From Dipodascopsis uninucleata var. uninucleata (lineage: Eukaryota > Ascomycota > Lipomycetes > Lipomycetales > Lipomycetaceae), in assembly GCA_030568195.1 (NCBI GenBank), contig JAJLTO010000002.1, positions 1,612,001 through 1,676,000 of the forward strand: 64,000 bases of DNA, written 5' to 3'. Position numbers and translations under genes: made by a program. How positions within the stretch are numbered: position 1 is the first letter of the stretch; each line of letters opens with the position of its first letter. Of the stretch, positions 19,651-31,104 are shown piece by piece. Under the pieces are notes generated by a model. The model made no database searches. It worked only from the letters and a program-made list of their open reading frames with translations, and was not told the DNA's origin.

Positions 19651-21726
19651 ATGAGCTCACAGCTTCAGGTAGCTCAAGATCCAGGAAGATCTGCTAAGGT
19701 AGACCAGATAGTCCAGGTATGCATTTTGATACTAGATAAAGAAACGTGTGATAGATGGATAAGTAGTACTTAGAGCGGAACAGTGAAAGAAATCCAAGAT
19801 TGATCGCGGAAATCGGATAGCAAGAGATGGGAGATAAGTTCCATTAGCAGGTTGGAAATTATTGAAAACTAAATATTTGCATTGATAGTTCTACGTTTAT
19901 ACACGAAAGACAGAAAACTGATGAGTATGATATAGAATTTGTATAATAAGGCTATAGATGTCGTGGTTCAGGCAAGATCCACTCAACCACGCATTAGTGT
20001 GGCACATCGCAAAGACAAGTGGTTCAACCTCGAGGTAGAAGACACTATAGACGGTCCACTGAGGGATGATATTCTGCCTTGGCGATCGGGACCGGCAGAA
20101 GGAATTTTTGACATGGGCCCCTTGGTGTTGGATGTCGTTCTAGATACGCGTGATTTAGGCCCAAACCAGGTATTGGTCGTGATTGATCGAGATGGAACGC
20201 GCCATGTTGTCCAGCATCGCGACGAACGCGTCGTGCTCGAGCGCTGGACATTTGATCTAAGACCGATAAGATCTTCTGCAGCATCATTCCTTGAACTTCC
20301 TGGCATATACAAGCGAGCAGTGGTTCTGTTTCGCTCACTATACACATACGTCCGAATATTACCTACTTGGCGACTACGAAAGCGGCTCACAAAATCCAAG
20401 TTAGCCCCGATTCCACTGCGCATAGTGTGTGTAGTGGCTTCCAAATTCTCAGCTACGCCAATAACTGCACTGTCATCGACATACACGTTTCGAGATATTG
20501 AGACCCCAGTTGGCGGGTTTGGGGTGGCGGTTGCATATCGATCGAAATGCGACTTCAGGGTAGATGATTCAGAATCCTTGCTTTCATCTCATTTTATTAA
20601 TCTAGACGAAAGACGGCACCAGCGACACCAGATTCAACCAGCTAAGGCGTCTTCACTGACTGGATCACCGTCTTCCCTCACTTCTTCGTCATCATCATAT
20701 CCCCGATTTTCATCTTTTCACCAGCGACCGACTTCACGCAGAGCATCAATATCGCCAGTCGCCGCGATGGCAGTGGCGGCTAGCGCTGCTGGGACATCAC
20801 TAGTAGGAGGTGGCATGCCATCGTTCCTTTCTGGGACCTCGTACTCAAAGCGGCAGAGTGTATCTGGAGGCGGCGCGTCGGTGTCATCTGCTAAATATGC
20901 AGCATCCACAGGCATTTCAAGCCAGTCCGTGTCCGGATTTAGACCAGCATCTGCGCATTCAAGCCACTCCACGCACTCTGCAAACACAGGCCAGGTGAGG
21001 TTTTCTCCGTCGCCACTGCATGAGCCTCACCAGTTCGTGCCATCGGTAGGAGGCGGGTCGGGTCCTGCCAGTACTTCGCCTACTGTACCGCGGCTGCCAT
21101 CGGATGACGAGGAGCTGGGAGAGTTCGTACGGTTGATGGACTCGCGCCGACCACTTAAGCTCTCAGCAGCGACGTCGCCTAACTCTCTGGCGCGGCCGTT
21201 GTCGCGGTTTCAGCAGCTGCGCGACTCGCATGCTCAGCTCTCGGACAGCATATCGGCGTCAGTGGTGTTGCCAGCCGCACCGCACTCCGCCTCTTCGCAT
21301 TCTCGATCGCCATCTTTGTCATCAGCACAGCCTCCACAGACGAGTGCATCACCACGAGTGGTACCGAGCGCGATACAGGGTAACATAGCTATTCCAGAGA
21401 CACCGTATGGCCTGTCGACGTCGTCAAGACTGGGATCAACTCCACGAACGCGTAGCTCAGCTACGCACTCAGTGTCGCCGGTGCTTGCACGGCGGTCCCC
21501 CTCGACGTCACCGGCGATTCAGGGTGCGTCTGCAGGAGGCGGAGCGGCCGTAATTGCATCTAGTGTTTCGAGTGCAGCCAGCGGAGGGAGCGCGTCTAGC
21601 GATCTGCAGGCAATATCAGGAAATCAACATTCGTCAGTGCTACAATCGGAGGATGACGAGGTTGATGACGACGAGCTTGTATTTGCTATGAGCGACATGG
21701 TTGCGGCGGCAGCACGTCGGCAATGA
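19651..21726 (+). CDS. ATG13: Autophagy protein Atg13, two exons
   Basis: Regulatory subunit of the Atg1 kinase complex that starts autophagosome formation and is controlled by TORC1 and PKA phosphorylation. Exon 1 is 19651-19716 (22 codons) and exon 2 is 19936-21726, giving 618 residues. The phase-0 join gives KVDQIVQNLYNKAIDVVVQ, the expected start of the HORMA domain. Family blocks include KWFNLEVEDT, DVVLDTRDLGPNQVLVVIDR and the segment PIPLRIVC. The HORMA fold spans about residues 15-225; the remainder is a long Ser/Pro/Ala-rich disordered tail with an acidic end (EDDEVDDDELVFAM), like the C-terminal acidic/Atg1-binding part of other Atg13 proteins. Exon 2 alone opens with TTG, so exon 1 is required. 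Confidence 0.9.
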
Positions 21727-22584
21727 GTGCTGATTTGTTTTGTTTCTTGGCCATTTTATTATTGCACAATTCGTCACGAGCCTGCCTTTCTCCACTCTAG
21801 ATTCAAGTTTCTGATGCGCGATGCGAAGCTAATTTCTACATTTTTTGTGATAAATTGTTTTTTATGTTCTTTTTTATTTGTCGTCTGGGATGCATCTTGC
21901 GAAGGGTCTGTCTGTTACATGATATTCTACTACAAATATAATAATTATCTACAGATACACGTAAGGTATTATGATTCATACAGCAGCATTTGTAGTAGCT
22001 TAGCCACCATCATGACTATCATGCTTAGTTTATCCCTATGACTGCCGTAGTGTAAGCATCGAAACTCTATGATTGGTATGTACTCCTCTTTCTGATTTCA
22101 CTTTTAATTTTTTTTCAATTCTCTTTAGCAGGCATTTCGCACCCACATGCGATATCCATGGCCATCCGGTGAAACTTTGCCCCCAGACTATATAAATGTC
22201 CGCTGCCGACGATTAGCACGTCGCCGTCAGGCTACCACGAGTGCGACGTGCGAATCCTAGCAGGTAGCAACGTCAAGTCCTGCCAGCTCTGCTGTATAGC
22301 GCTGTGATCCGACTATAGCCGCCCTGGTGCAGCCGTAACTAACCGTCCTGGCCCAGACCCGCTGTAGCACGAGAACTGCTCCACATCGCGTGCACAGGAC
22401 GGGTCCGGAATATCGGGCCCGCCCAAACTACGCGCTCGCGTTTCATGCTCCAGGTACTCTGGCCGAAATGTGTAGGTAAGGGTTTATGTACCGGATTTGG
22501 AAATAGGTTCTGCACAGACGTTAGAATTGTTCGCCCTATTCAGTTATTCCCACCGAGGACTGCGCCACCCCCGATTTGGATTAG
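21727..22584. other. Intergenic region ATG13-VCX1 with a GC-rich block
   Basis: The first 400 bp are T-rich 3' flank. From about 22140 to 22440 the sequence turns GC-rich. A TATATAAA element at 22183 stands just before this block, followed by self-complementary stretches such as GGGTCC...GGGCCC near 22400-22425. It may be the VCX1 5' leader or a separate structured transcript. No open frame with recognisable content was found. Confidence 0.4.
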
Positions 22585-24124
22585 ATGTGGTTGTTGCGTA
22601 GACAATATAACACAGCCAGCGGCCTGTTGTTACTCACTGCTCACACACAGATTATTCGTCACGCTGCACTGGTCTCGCGCAGCAGCACTCCCTCTCAGAC
22701 TTCAGACGCTTCTCCAGAGGATCCATACTATTTTGCAATGGGTAAGGGAATATCGCAGAGCGACTGACAAAGTATTATGCTCTGATTTATGTAACGCTGG
22801 TAGCGGAGTTACATAAGATATGCGGATCAACGCGTGGAAAGATGTCTAACGGATGATATAAGCAGAAGCACTCAGGACCGCAGCACAGGAAACCGAACGT
22901 GAAGGATTGCTCGCCAGTGTCGCCGATGGGCTTGGCAGCGCGAATGCTACGCCAAATGTGTCGCGTAGAACCACAACGACAGGCGTACGTCTTGCGGGAC
23001 TACGACCGGTAGGCATTCTTAAGACGCTGCTCACTTCTTCGTATGTCAACATTTTACTCGTATTCGTCCCCGCTGGTATTATCGTCGGCGCGCTACATGC
23101 ATCGCCCGTCGCTGTCTTCACCCTAAACTTCCTCGCCATTGTGCCTCTTGCCGCTCTCCTCGGTTTCGTTACCGAGGAGCTAGCAAAGCATGTTGGCCAG
23201 ACCATTGGCGGTCTTCTCAATGCAACATTCGGTAATGCTGTCGAGCTGATCGTGTCTGTTGTAGCGCTGTCGAAGGGCGAGATCCTGATAGTTCAGGCGT
23301 CCATGCTTGGCTCGATTCTGTCAAATATCCTGCTTGTTTTGGGCTGTTGCTTCCTTTTTGGCGGTCTGTACTATCAGGAGCAGCACTTTAGTAACATTGT
23401 TGCCCAGACCATGTCATCGCTCATGGCTCTTGCGACGGCTTCTCTGTTGATCCCAGCTGCCTTTAGATCGACATTGTCCCAGTCGGACGGCTCAATCGAC
23501 GAAAGCGCCATTCTTGGTGTTTCGCGAGGCTCGGCGCTGGTGCTCTTGGCCATTTATGTTCTTTACTTGATATTCCAGCTCAAGACTCATGCCCAGCTTT
23601 TCAATGAGGCCGATGGGGCTGGTGGACTTGACGAGGAGGAAGAACATCCAGCTTTACTGTCAGTCCCTGTCAGTCTCGTAGCCCTTACGTTGATTACGCT
23701 TGTGGTCTCAGTCTGTGCAGACTACCTGGTAGACTCAATTGACTCACTAGTTACATCTACTGGTATGTCCAAGACATTCATTGGCTTAATCCTCTTGCCA
23801 ATTGTCGGTAATGCTGCCGAGCATGTCACTGCCGTGGTGGTAGCTACAAAAAATAAGATGGAACTTGCCATCGGTGTTGCTCTTGGATCGTCCATGCAGA
23901 TTGCTTTATTCTTGACACCATTTTTAGTCATTCTCGGATGGATCATAGGGCAGCCAATGTCGCTCTTTTTCTCTACTTTTGAGACAGCTGTTTTATTTGT
24001 GTCTGTGTTTATCACCAATGCGCAGATACAGGATGGTTTGTCCAACTGGCTTGAGGGTGCCATGTTACTCGGTACTTATATCATCATAGCCATAGCTTTT
24101 CTCTACTACCCCTCGAATATGTAA
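22585..24124 (+). CDS. VCX1: Vacuolar Ca2+/H+ exchanger (CAX family)
   Basis: Proton-driven calcium exchanger of the vacuole membrane. The main exon reads openly from the stop at 22859 but has no ATG before the conserved core. A phase-matched intron (22742-22865, GTAAGG donor, CTAAC branch) joins it to an upstream exon starting at ATG 22585, giving 471 residues with ...[15 protein letters not shown] at the join. That N-terminal exon is a proposal; the core is certain. Core features are two CAX repeats with the cation-binding motifs [17 protein letters not shown] and [19 protein letters not shown], about eleven hydrophobic segments, and an acidic loop ([14 protein letters not shown]) separating the halves. 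Length is a little above yeast Vcx1 (411). Confidence 0.85.
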
Positions 24125-27100
24125 TAGAAGTGTGTCGGAGCTCTACTGTGCTTTAGAGAAATTTTGACTGCAGCTTAAGAATTTGGCTTGGCGGTGTAAG
24201 ATTATGGGTAGTGAAGCTTGTACAGGAGCAGGACTAAAATGGGTTATACTTATATATACAAGTATATATAAATAATATATTAATCTGTCAATAGATATAT
24301 TGAGTTATATTAGATGTCGTATTAATGTGTTCTGCGTTATTAGGATTTATCGTAATATTGTTTAGTGTGTAGCGTTTGTGTTATTGTCTGCTGTATTAAT
24401 TTTGAACTAATTCACATAATCATTGATCATCGTCGAAATGTTGTGCATAAAAGATGGTTTATTTGGTTCGCAAGCAAAGCGAGCGAGGCTAGTGCGTGCG
24501 GCTCGGGCGAACCGGAAGAGAGACTCCAGATTTCAGTGTACTGATTATTGTGCTATAGCGAAAACAGAGTTCTAGCTTAAGCAGTCGAACTGTTACGTTT
24601 CTTGCGGGGTGTATATGCAGGCTCGGATGTTTACGATATATATAAGCATTGGTTGACGTAGGTTTGAGGACCTTGGTCGAGTGGAGCTTTAAGAGTCTTA
24701 ACTGAGCCGAGGACGAAGACGGTAGGAATGCATTTTATTAAGATATATATTATTTTATAGCCCAGCAATACCATTTTGTCGATTATTTATTTCTAGCGGT
24801 GTGAATTCGATTGAACGGCGCAGGTAAAACCCAGATTTGCAGATTTGCTAGTTTTGCTTATACCATTATGGGACAGCAGTATTTACGATTATGATATATA
24901 TCTCTCCTCGAATAGTTCAGCTGCTGGGAGTAGATTCAGGTGCTCCAATTTTGTTCCGAGAGAATTAGATTCTAGGATCGGCTATCGCACTATTAACAGG
25001 TTGTCTATTGATCGTCACCTTAGATTTTATTTCAGCGCTTTCTAGTTTTATAGTGCTTTTAGTGCCTTTTGTTGTCATATTTTATGGCTCTATGCGAACC
25101 TATAGGGCGATATTCATGAGTTTGAATATTGTATTGTTCTCCTGCTCTCACTTTTTATATAGATTCTAACGGTGTATAATATTCATATAACCTTTTTCTA
25201 GTGTTACCTTTTATTTTTTTCGCTTGGGATCAGATTTATATTTATATATATTCTTGTTTAGGCCTAGTTCGTGTCTATTCTAATTCTATGCTCTTCTCAT
25301 GTTCTTGTCATGTTTTCTACTTAATCTCTGACCATGTTTTGGTTTTCGTACTGAATCTCACTGAGCTTTTTTTCAACGGGTAAAAATATGTATAGCGTAT
25401 TACGATAGTTGCATTGTTACTGCGTTTCTGATGGCGAAGCTGTGTCTGCAGGGGTCCGTCGCTTTCTTTTGCTATGGCTACGCACGTCAGAAGTTCTGGA
25501 ACCCGACGCTAAGCCTTCCACGGGATAAGGTGTCTCTTCCTTCCCTCTTATTTTTTAGTTTTATTCTGTTGCTCCTTTCTAGATCTCGTCGGCGCCAACC
25601 TATTATGCACAGATCTAGTAGTACTCGAGACTACGCAGTAATGTAAAGCTTCATCGCATGATGTGCAGTAGCGTGCCTGCCTTCCTTTCTGTATGAGAGA
25701 GTGACAGAGGGTGTAGACTACGCGATGCTGCTGGATCCGCAACGTTTCAACCGAGCGCATCCTTGCGATTTGCTTTCCGCAAGTTTACGAACAGTATAGC
25801 GCGCGTACACGTACTTGCACGGGAATGGCCCAGTATGGGATCAGAGGACACTTTGCTACTCTGGACTCCCTTGTCCACATTAAGCATACAGAGAATAATA
25901 CTCCACTTTGCTATGGACTATGTCTGGCGCAGAGTGCGCACAACGCTACTCTTTTTAGTGGTCTGTTTAGTAATGGAGCGCACTACTGCTCGCGCTGCTC
26001 TGTAGACTGATAGTATCCGCTAGCAGTGTGATTGGTAGTAGCACACTATAAATGGCAGCATTTACAGGTAGTGAGGCATAGGCTTTACTAGGCTCGCACG
26101 CTAGAAAGTCATCCTCCGCCGCGCAGACAAATCGGGGCATTTCGAGCATTTTGCGGTAGCGAGAGGTTTGTATTTTGGCGGACAAGCTTGGTTTCTGTCG
26201 CACATGAAATAGATATATGTGCTGGCAGGCTCTGTATATATAGCAGGGAAGAAAAAATTCCAGAGAGTGAACTGCTAATAGTGCACTAAAATACCTTCTC
26301 GAGCCGGGAAGCTGAATATTGGTACTTCCCAAACTCCGCACCTGCCGCTTTTGTCGTTGGCTTTGTTTTCTTCCCTACCAGGTCAGCAGTCTCAAGCTCC
26401 ACGCCAGTGCACCCGGCGTGCTCTCATACAGGCGCGGATTAAATGGCGTGCATGTACCGAATAATAATTATATTTTTCTCATCTGTGGAGATGCTACTGT
26501 AAACCTTGTCCTCATTAGGCGTATCTCTCAGTTTTTAAGAGTCCTCTACACAGTACACTTCTACACTTGCTATAGCAGTGTACCCTGGACCATATTGAGA
26601 CTCGCACACGCTTATTTTGCAAGCTACTAGCTCCTTGCGCATTTGGCGCTGCTACATAATCCAGCGCTAAACTATTGCTACTGCTACTCAGGACGCAAGG
26701 CAGATCGATCTATGCGTTGTGTCTCTCTATCTACGTTCTCAGCAGCTGTACAGCACGTTCGATCGGCGACTCTGCAGCCGGTAGCCGTACTTTCCGGTAT
26801 GCTAAATAGCTTGCGTAGACGTCTATACGCAGATACCATTCACGTCCATTATGCGCATACAGACGCACACAAATCAGCATATGCGAGCATGTATATTCTG
26901 CCGCAGAAGCACATGTGTCTCCTCCAACATACACACAGGCATATATATCCATGCTCATAGTCGTGTCCGCGTAGCATACGCGCATATTTGCTACATAGTA
27001 ATGCTGTGTGCCGGCTCACGTCCACTTGTGCTATATGCCAGCGCTCCATTACGCTATCCGCGGTACGCACTAACACGCGCCTGCATGCATGCGTGCATAA

Positions 27101-27859
27101 ACTTCAGACACCGCCTTAGCAGACTTAATTTCTTGCTCTGCAGCACTCACTATGATCTCTCCAGTATTTCTGTAATATGCCTGCAATATGCCTGCAATAT
27201 AGATAGCTTCTTTTTATTAATTGATCCGACGCCTGTTAGCTACCGCGCTCACAAAACCGTTCCTGCTAACGCTGCGCCAAACGGCCTGTCTGAACAGTGC
27301 TTGCCCCGTGAATATCCTGCTACTCGCGAACGCTGCAAAGCGTGCGGCCGACTCAGTGCGCACAGCTGCTTAGCACGCGCCCGAATAAGAAAACCAGCAC
27401 AAAAATAAAGGAACGGCAGCGCCAAAAGCATGCTAAATCGTGCAAATGCCCAGCTCAACCGCCCCCAGCAGCTGCTGCGCTGCCCAATCTGGTGTATCCC
27501 GCTGCGCTCTTACATCAGCACGCCGTAAACAAAACAAAGTTTCGCGTACAACGCGTTATTAACCACGCAAACTTTCTTCTAAGGCGGCCCCTTGCGCAAT
27601 CACGTGCGGCAACATTCCAGCGCGCGTTGTACCCCTTTTGACGCGCGATACTGGCAAATAGACCTCGATGGCAAAAAGACAAAAAAAACAGGCGAAAAGA
27701 AAGGGAGCGTCCCCTTGGGATTGAGCAGGAGGCTAGCCAGGCCTTTATCAGGAACAGACGTTCCTGCAGAGCACAATTGCGCTTTATCACACGCAGCTAC
27801 GCTCGCTCTCCCAAAAAAAAAAAGCCCAAGCACGACAAAGCGCAGGTTAAGCCGTCGCG
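24125..27859. other. Long gene-poor stretch between VCX1 and the large coiled-coil gene
   Basis: 3.7 kb with no convincing gene. 24125-25400 is AT-rich, with a TATA/ATAT microsatellite near 24243-24300. Around 25530-25590 the plus strand is CT-rich. 26800-27110 is dominated by alternating purine-pyrimidine steps (CA, TG, CG, TA). 27400-27860 is GC-richer. The longest open frame (26851-27408, plus) has a His/Cys/Arg-biased composition dictated by these repeats and resembles no family. The stretch probably contains the promoter and possibly a long or spliced leader of the gene at 27860. Confidence 0.45.
24243..24305. repeat. AT-dinucleotide-rich low-complexity tract
   Basis: Imperfect TATA/ATAT runs (ACTTATATATACAAGTATAT and following) with a small inverted repeat ACTTATATATACAAGT. 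They lie about 120 bp after the VCX1 stop and may mark the 3' end-processing region. Confidence 0.5.
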
Positions 27860-30358
27860 ATGGTGCTGTCGTCTATAGCAGTGCATCTGCCTCACCGGAG
27901 TACCCGGCTGGCGTCACTACCTGCAGAGCGTGAGCGAAAGCGAAACAGCATGGCACCAATTGGCACCTGCGCGAGCTCTAGCATCCTCAACATGTCTATA
28001 GAGGGACCGCCTACACCAGAGTCAATGACCGGTCCTCTCTCAAGTCCGCGCACTTCAGAGCCCATCGGCGGCCACTCGCTAGGTAGCGGCAGCGTAGTCA
28101 GCTCCTCCTCTGCAAGCGCTTCCACTGCTTCTAGCGTAAACAGGCGCCAGAGCATGATAGGTACCGGCTCAAACAGGCCAGCGTTCGAGCGTACGTCAAC
28201 TAGCTCGTTACCCAAGAGCGACATGCCACCCGCACTCGTCTTCCGTGAGCTCGACAGATATCCCCTCGTGCGACCGAGCCAGACGTCTGGTGGCGCGTCA
28301 ACTGTGTCCTTCGGCGTGTCAACTAGTGTTCCTGGCTCTAGCGTCTCCGATACCTACTCCACTGCAACTGCCGGTGCCAGAACGTCTCAGACTATGTCTA
28401 TGCCTTCGCGCCAGTCGTCGTACCAATCTAGACAGTCTTCAATAAAATCTAATAGCAGCCTGCTCTATAGTGCCAGCGTCGACCACGCCCCTCCCATAGG
28501 TGAGATCGATATCGAGAGTGTGAGCACTATCACTCCTAGAGAGCCGCTCATGTCACCAACTGGCTCTATACCTCCTGGATCGGCTGTTTCCATGTCATCT
28601 GATGCCTCTCGAAAAATGGAATTATTTCGAGAAAAGACCCAGACTGGTTTCCGTAAGCTCCACTTTCCAGACATGCAACAACACATTAAGGCCGCCTCTG
28701 AAAATACTCTTCTATCTCTCAAGTCGCTCTCTCCTCCAGCCAAGAAGCGACACGGTAAGAGCGATTACAGCACTGAGCTCATCGTAGAGCTTCAGAACGA
28801 GCTGCATCAGGTCTCCGTCGAACTCGCTGCCTCTATCAAACGTGAACTCGATCTTGAGATGCTCCTTGACAGTTTTATTTCCGGTGAAGATGCTGATCTC
28901 ACCCTCCCTGCATTTGCTGAGCTTACAGATGCAAGCTCTTCTACTATTGATGATACTGATGATGACGAACACGATCAACGACTGCATGCGCGACGGGAAA
29001 ATGGCGACCCTTACCGACAGCAGGTTGCCATGAATTTTGACAAATTTCAAGAGCTCGAGCGCAAACTTCGATCCGAGCAGCAAGAGAAGGCACGTCTTCG
29101 TATTGAGTACCAGAACATCATGGAGCGCGAGCGTCGCGCACGTCTCGACGTCGAGGAGCGTAAGGCTTCGTTAGAAGCTATATTGAAGTCACGAGCTACT
29201 GTCTCTCCGGCTGCTCCTCCTGATACAGTGGACACTGAGGCAGTCCGAAGCCTTGAGACTGCTCTTGAGGACACTCAGCGAAAGCTTCATAATGAGCGTC
29301 TTAACGCTCAAAACCTTGAATATATGCTTAACGGCATGTTAGAAGAAATTAAAGGTATGGCCGAAAAGCCATCAGATGAGCAGATTCGGCGAGTTCGCCA
29401 GTCTGTTGTGTCCTTTGCCAAGCTCCAGGTCTCTAACTTCGATGGTACTGGCATTACCAGAAATTCCTCGGGCACGGGCAATGAAGACGCCGCTGACGTT
29501 GAAGCACTTAAGACCAAGATATCCTCTTTGGAAGAACAGCGGGATGTTCTCCAGCAGGCTCTTCGTGGCTTACGTGAGCGCCATGAGCTCTCTGAGCGTC
29601 AGACGGCTGAGCGCGAGAAGATGCTCCAGAGTCAACTACAACGTGCAAAAGACATTGCTCACACTGTTTCAACCAAGAGACACTCTTGCACTCGAGAGAT
29701 TTTGACTGTGAAAGATAGTGTAGAACAACTGAAGGGACGATTAGTTTCTGCTCAGCAGGCAAAATCTGACTTGGAAGCTGGTCTCAAGACTATCAAGATG
29801 AGACTAGCTTCGATCGACTCTGCGTCTTTTAGTGCATCTGCTGCCATTCCATCTCTACCTCCTTCGAGTCGCGATGCTAATAATTCTGCGCCTCCAGAGT
29901 CAGAGCTTCGTGCTAATTATGCGAGTGCCTTGACGTTGATTGAGGAGCTTAACAGTCGACTTCAGCGCAATAGCAATGACATGCATGCTTTGACTGCACA
30001 GTTTGAGCGTGAGAGACAAGAGACAAAAACCCTTGTTTCTTCTTTGGAAGATCGAGTTGCTAAGGCTGAGCAACAACAGCGAATTGCAAATGATCTCGCA
30101 GAGGAGCACAAAATGCTTCTACGCACACTATCTTTCAACAGACGTCAAATGAAGGATGAGCACTCTAAGATGACCTACGAACTTGAAAGCAGTACGCGCC
30201 GTTTACAGGAATTTGCTTCGGAAATTCAAAAGCACGTCGAGTCCAGCAAGACTTTTACCAGTAAGTTCGCAAGTGATCTTGCACCCACTGCAGAATCTTC
30301 CAATGAAACTAGCGACGAAACCAGTACTATTACATCTATTCCAGAGACGTCTGCTTAG
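27860..30358 (+). CDS. Large fungal coiled-coil protein with serine-rich N-terminus, unknown function
   Basis: An 832-residue intronless protein. ATG 27860 has an in-frame stop just upstream; a second Met at residue 31 (MAPIGTCASSS) could also be the start. Residues 1-240 are Ser/Thr/Pro-rich and probably disordered. A conserved-looking helix begins near residue 300 (ELIVELQNELHQVSVELAAS then IKRELDLEMLLD), followed by an acidic insert. Coiled coils run about 390-620 and 690-810, with leucine heptads and EERRARLDVEERKASLEAIL. This architecture suits a cortical, septal or spindle-pole scaffold, but I cannot name the family. Upstream spacing is very long (3.7 kb), and an ACGCGT site lies 300 bp before the ATG. 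Confidence 0.8.
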   Translation: MVLSSIAVHLPHRSTRLASLPAERERKRNSMAPIGTCASSSILNMSIEGPPTPESMTGPLSSPRTSEPIGGHSLGSGSVVSSSSASASTASSVNRRQSMIGTGSNRPAFERTSTSSLPKSDMPPALVFRELDRYPLVRPSQTSGGASTVSFGVSTSVPGSSVSDTYSTATAGARTSQTMSMPSRQSSYQSRQSSIKSNSSLLYSASVDHAPPIGEIDIESVSTITPREPLMSPTGSIPPGSAVSMSSDASRKMELFREKTQTGFRKLHFPDMQQHIKAASENTLLSLKSLSPPAKKRHGKSDYSTELIVELQNELHQVSVELAASIKRELDLEMLLDSFISGEDADLTLPAFAELTDASSSTIDDTDDDEHDQRLHARRENGDPYRQQVAMNFDKFQELERKLRSEQQEKARLRIEYQNIMERERRARLDVEERKASLEAILKSRATVSPAAPPDTVDTEAVRSLETALEDTQRKLHNERLNAQNLEYMLNGMLEEIKGMAEKPSDEQIRRVRQSVVSFAKLQVSNFDGTGITRNSSGTGNEDAADVEALKTKISSLEEQRDVLQQALRGLRERHELSERQTAEREKMLQSQLQRAKDIAHTVSTKRHSCTREILTVKDSVEQLKGRLVSAQQAKSDLEAGLKTIKMRLASIDSASFSASAAIPSLPPSSRDANNSAPPESELRANYASALTLIEELNSRLQRNSNDMHALTAQFERERQETKTLVSSLEDRVAKAEQQQRIANDLAEEHKMLLRTLSFNRRQMKDEHSKMTYELESSTRRLQEFASEIQKHVESSKTFTSKFASDLAPTAESSNETSDETSTITSIPETSA

Positions 30359-31104
30359 CTTCAGCTTTCGGATTCGAAGATACCTCACGTTGTCTTAATC
30401 ATTTTTTCATCGTTGATTAGTTCGAGTATTTCAAGTTGTTTTTACTGCTTAAAATTTTGAGAGTCTTCATTTTCATTTTAGTTATAGTCATCGAGTGTTT
30501 TCATCACTCCCTCTTCATCCATGGTTTCTTACACATAGATATACATGAATAATTAAGAACATGGCATTAAAATACGAAATTATTCTCATCATATATGTTA
30601 TTTACATATTTACAGAAACAACATATGATTAACAAACAGTTATGGATTAAATTGTGTCGTGTTCTCTTCAATTTTCTTAGTTTCATTTCATGTTTTTTTC
30701 CGCCGACTTGGATTGTTCTGGCATTTTCTAATTTAATATTGACTATTTCATTTTGTTCGTTATAATTTTGTTTGTAAAATATTGTTAACTGGATTATTAA
30801 TTTGCCTTTATTTTGATGTGTTTCTCTTTTATTCAGGTTTCGTAGTTTACTTTGTTATAGAATTGAATAAAACTGCTAGTATATATATGTTTTTATGAAG
30901 CTTGAGTGCACACGTTTCCATGGTAACTTATAATTGTCAAACAATTCCGGGTAATTAAAAACGCGTCTTCAGCGTACCGCGACTGGATAAATTCTTCAGA
31001 AAATCGTCCAGGTCCAAAGGAGAAAAGAACGAATTGGGTCGTTTCGAATTTGAATTACATTTTTCGTCTCCGTCGATTTCTGTAAAGATATATGAATTAA
31101 CATC
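30359..31104. other. Intergenic region before RTT107
   Basis: AT-rich spacer of 746 bp between two plus-strand genes. It holds the 3' flank of the coiled-coil gene and the RTT107 promoter, including ACGCGT at 30961. Confidence 0.5.
30961..30966. promoter_or_regulatory. ACGCGT (MluI cell-cycle box-like) site before RTT107
   Basis: ACGCGT followed by CTTC, 139 bp before the RTT107 ATG. The same ACGCGTCTT string occurs before SLD3 and DPB4. In yeasts ACGCGT binds MBF and drives G1/S expression; that function here is inferred. Confidence 0.5.

Noticed and set aside
24465-24520. GGTTCGCAAGC region as a tRNA-like sequence
   Set aside because: No cloverleaf can be formed around it and no A-box is present.
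26851-27408. 185-codon plus-strand frame with a true ATG
   Set aside because: Composition (His, Cys, Arg, Ala) follows from the alternating CA/TG/CG repeats; equally long frames occur on the other strand and no domain is visible.
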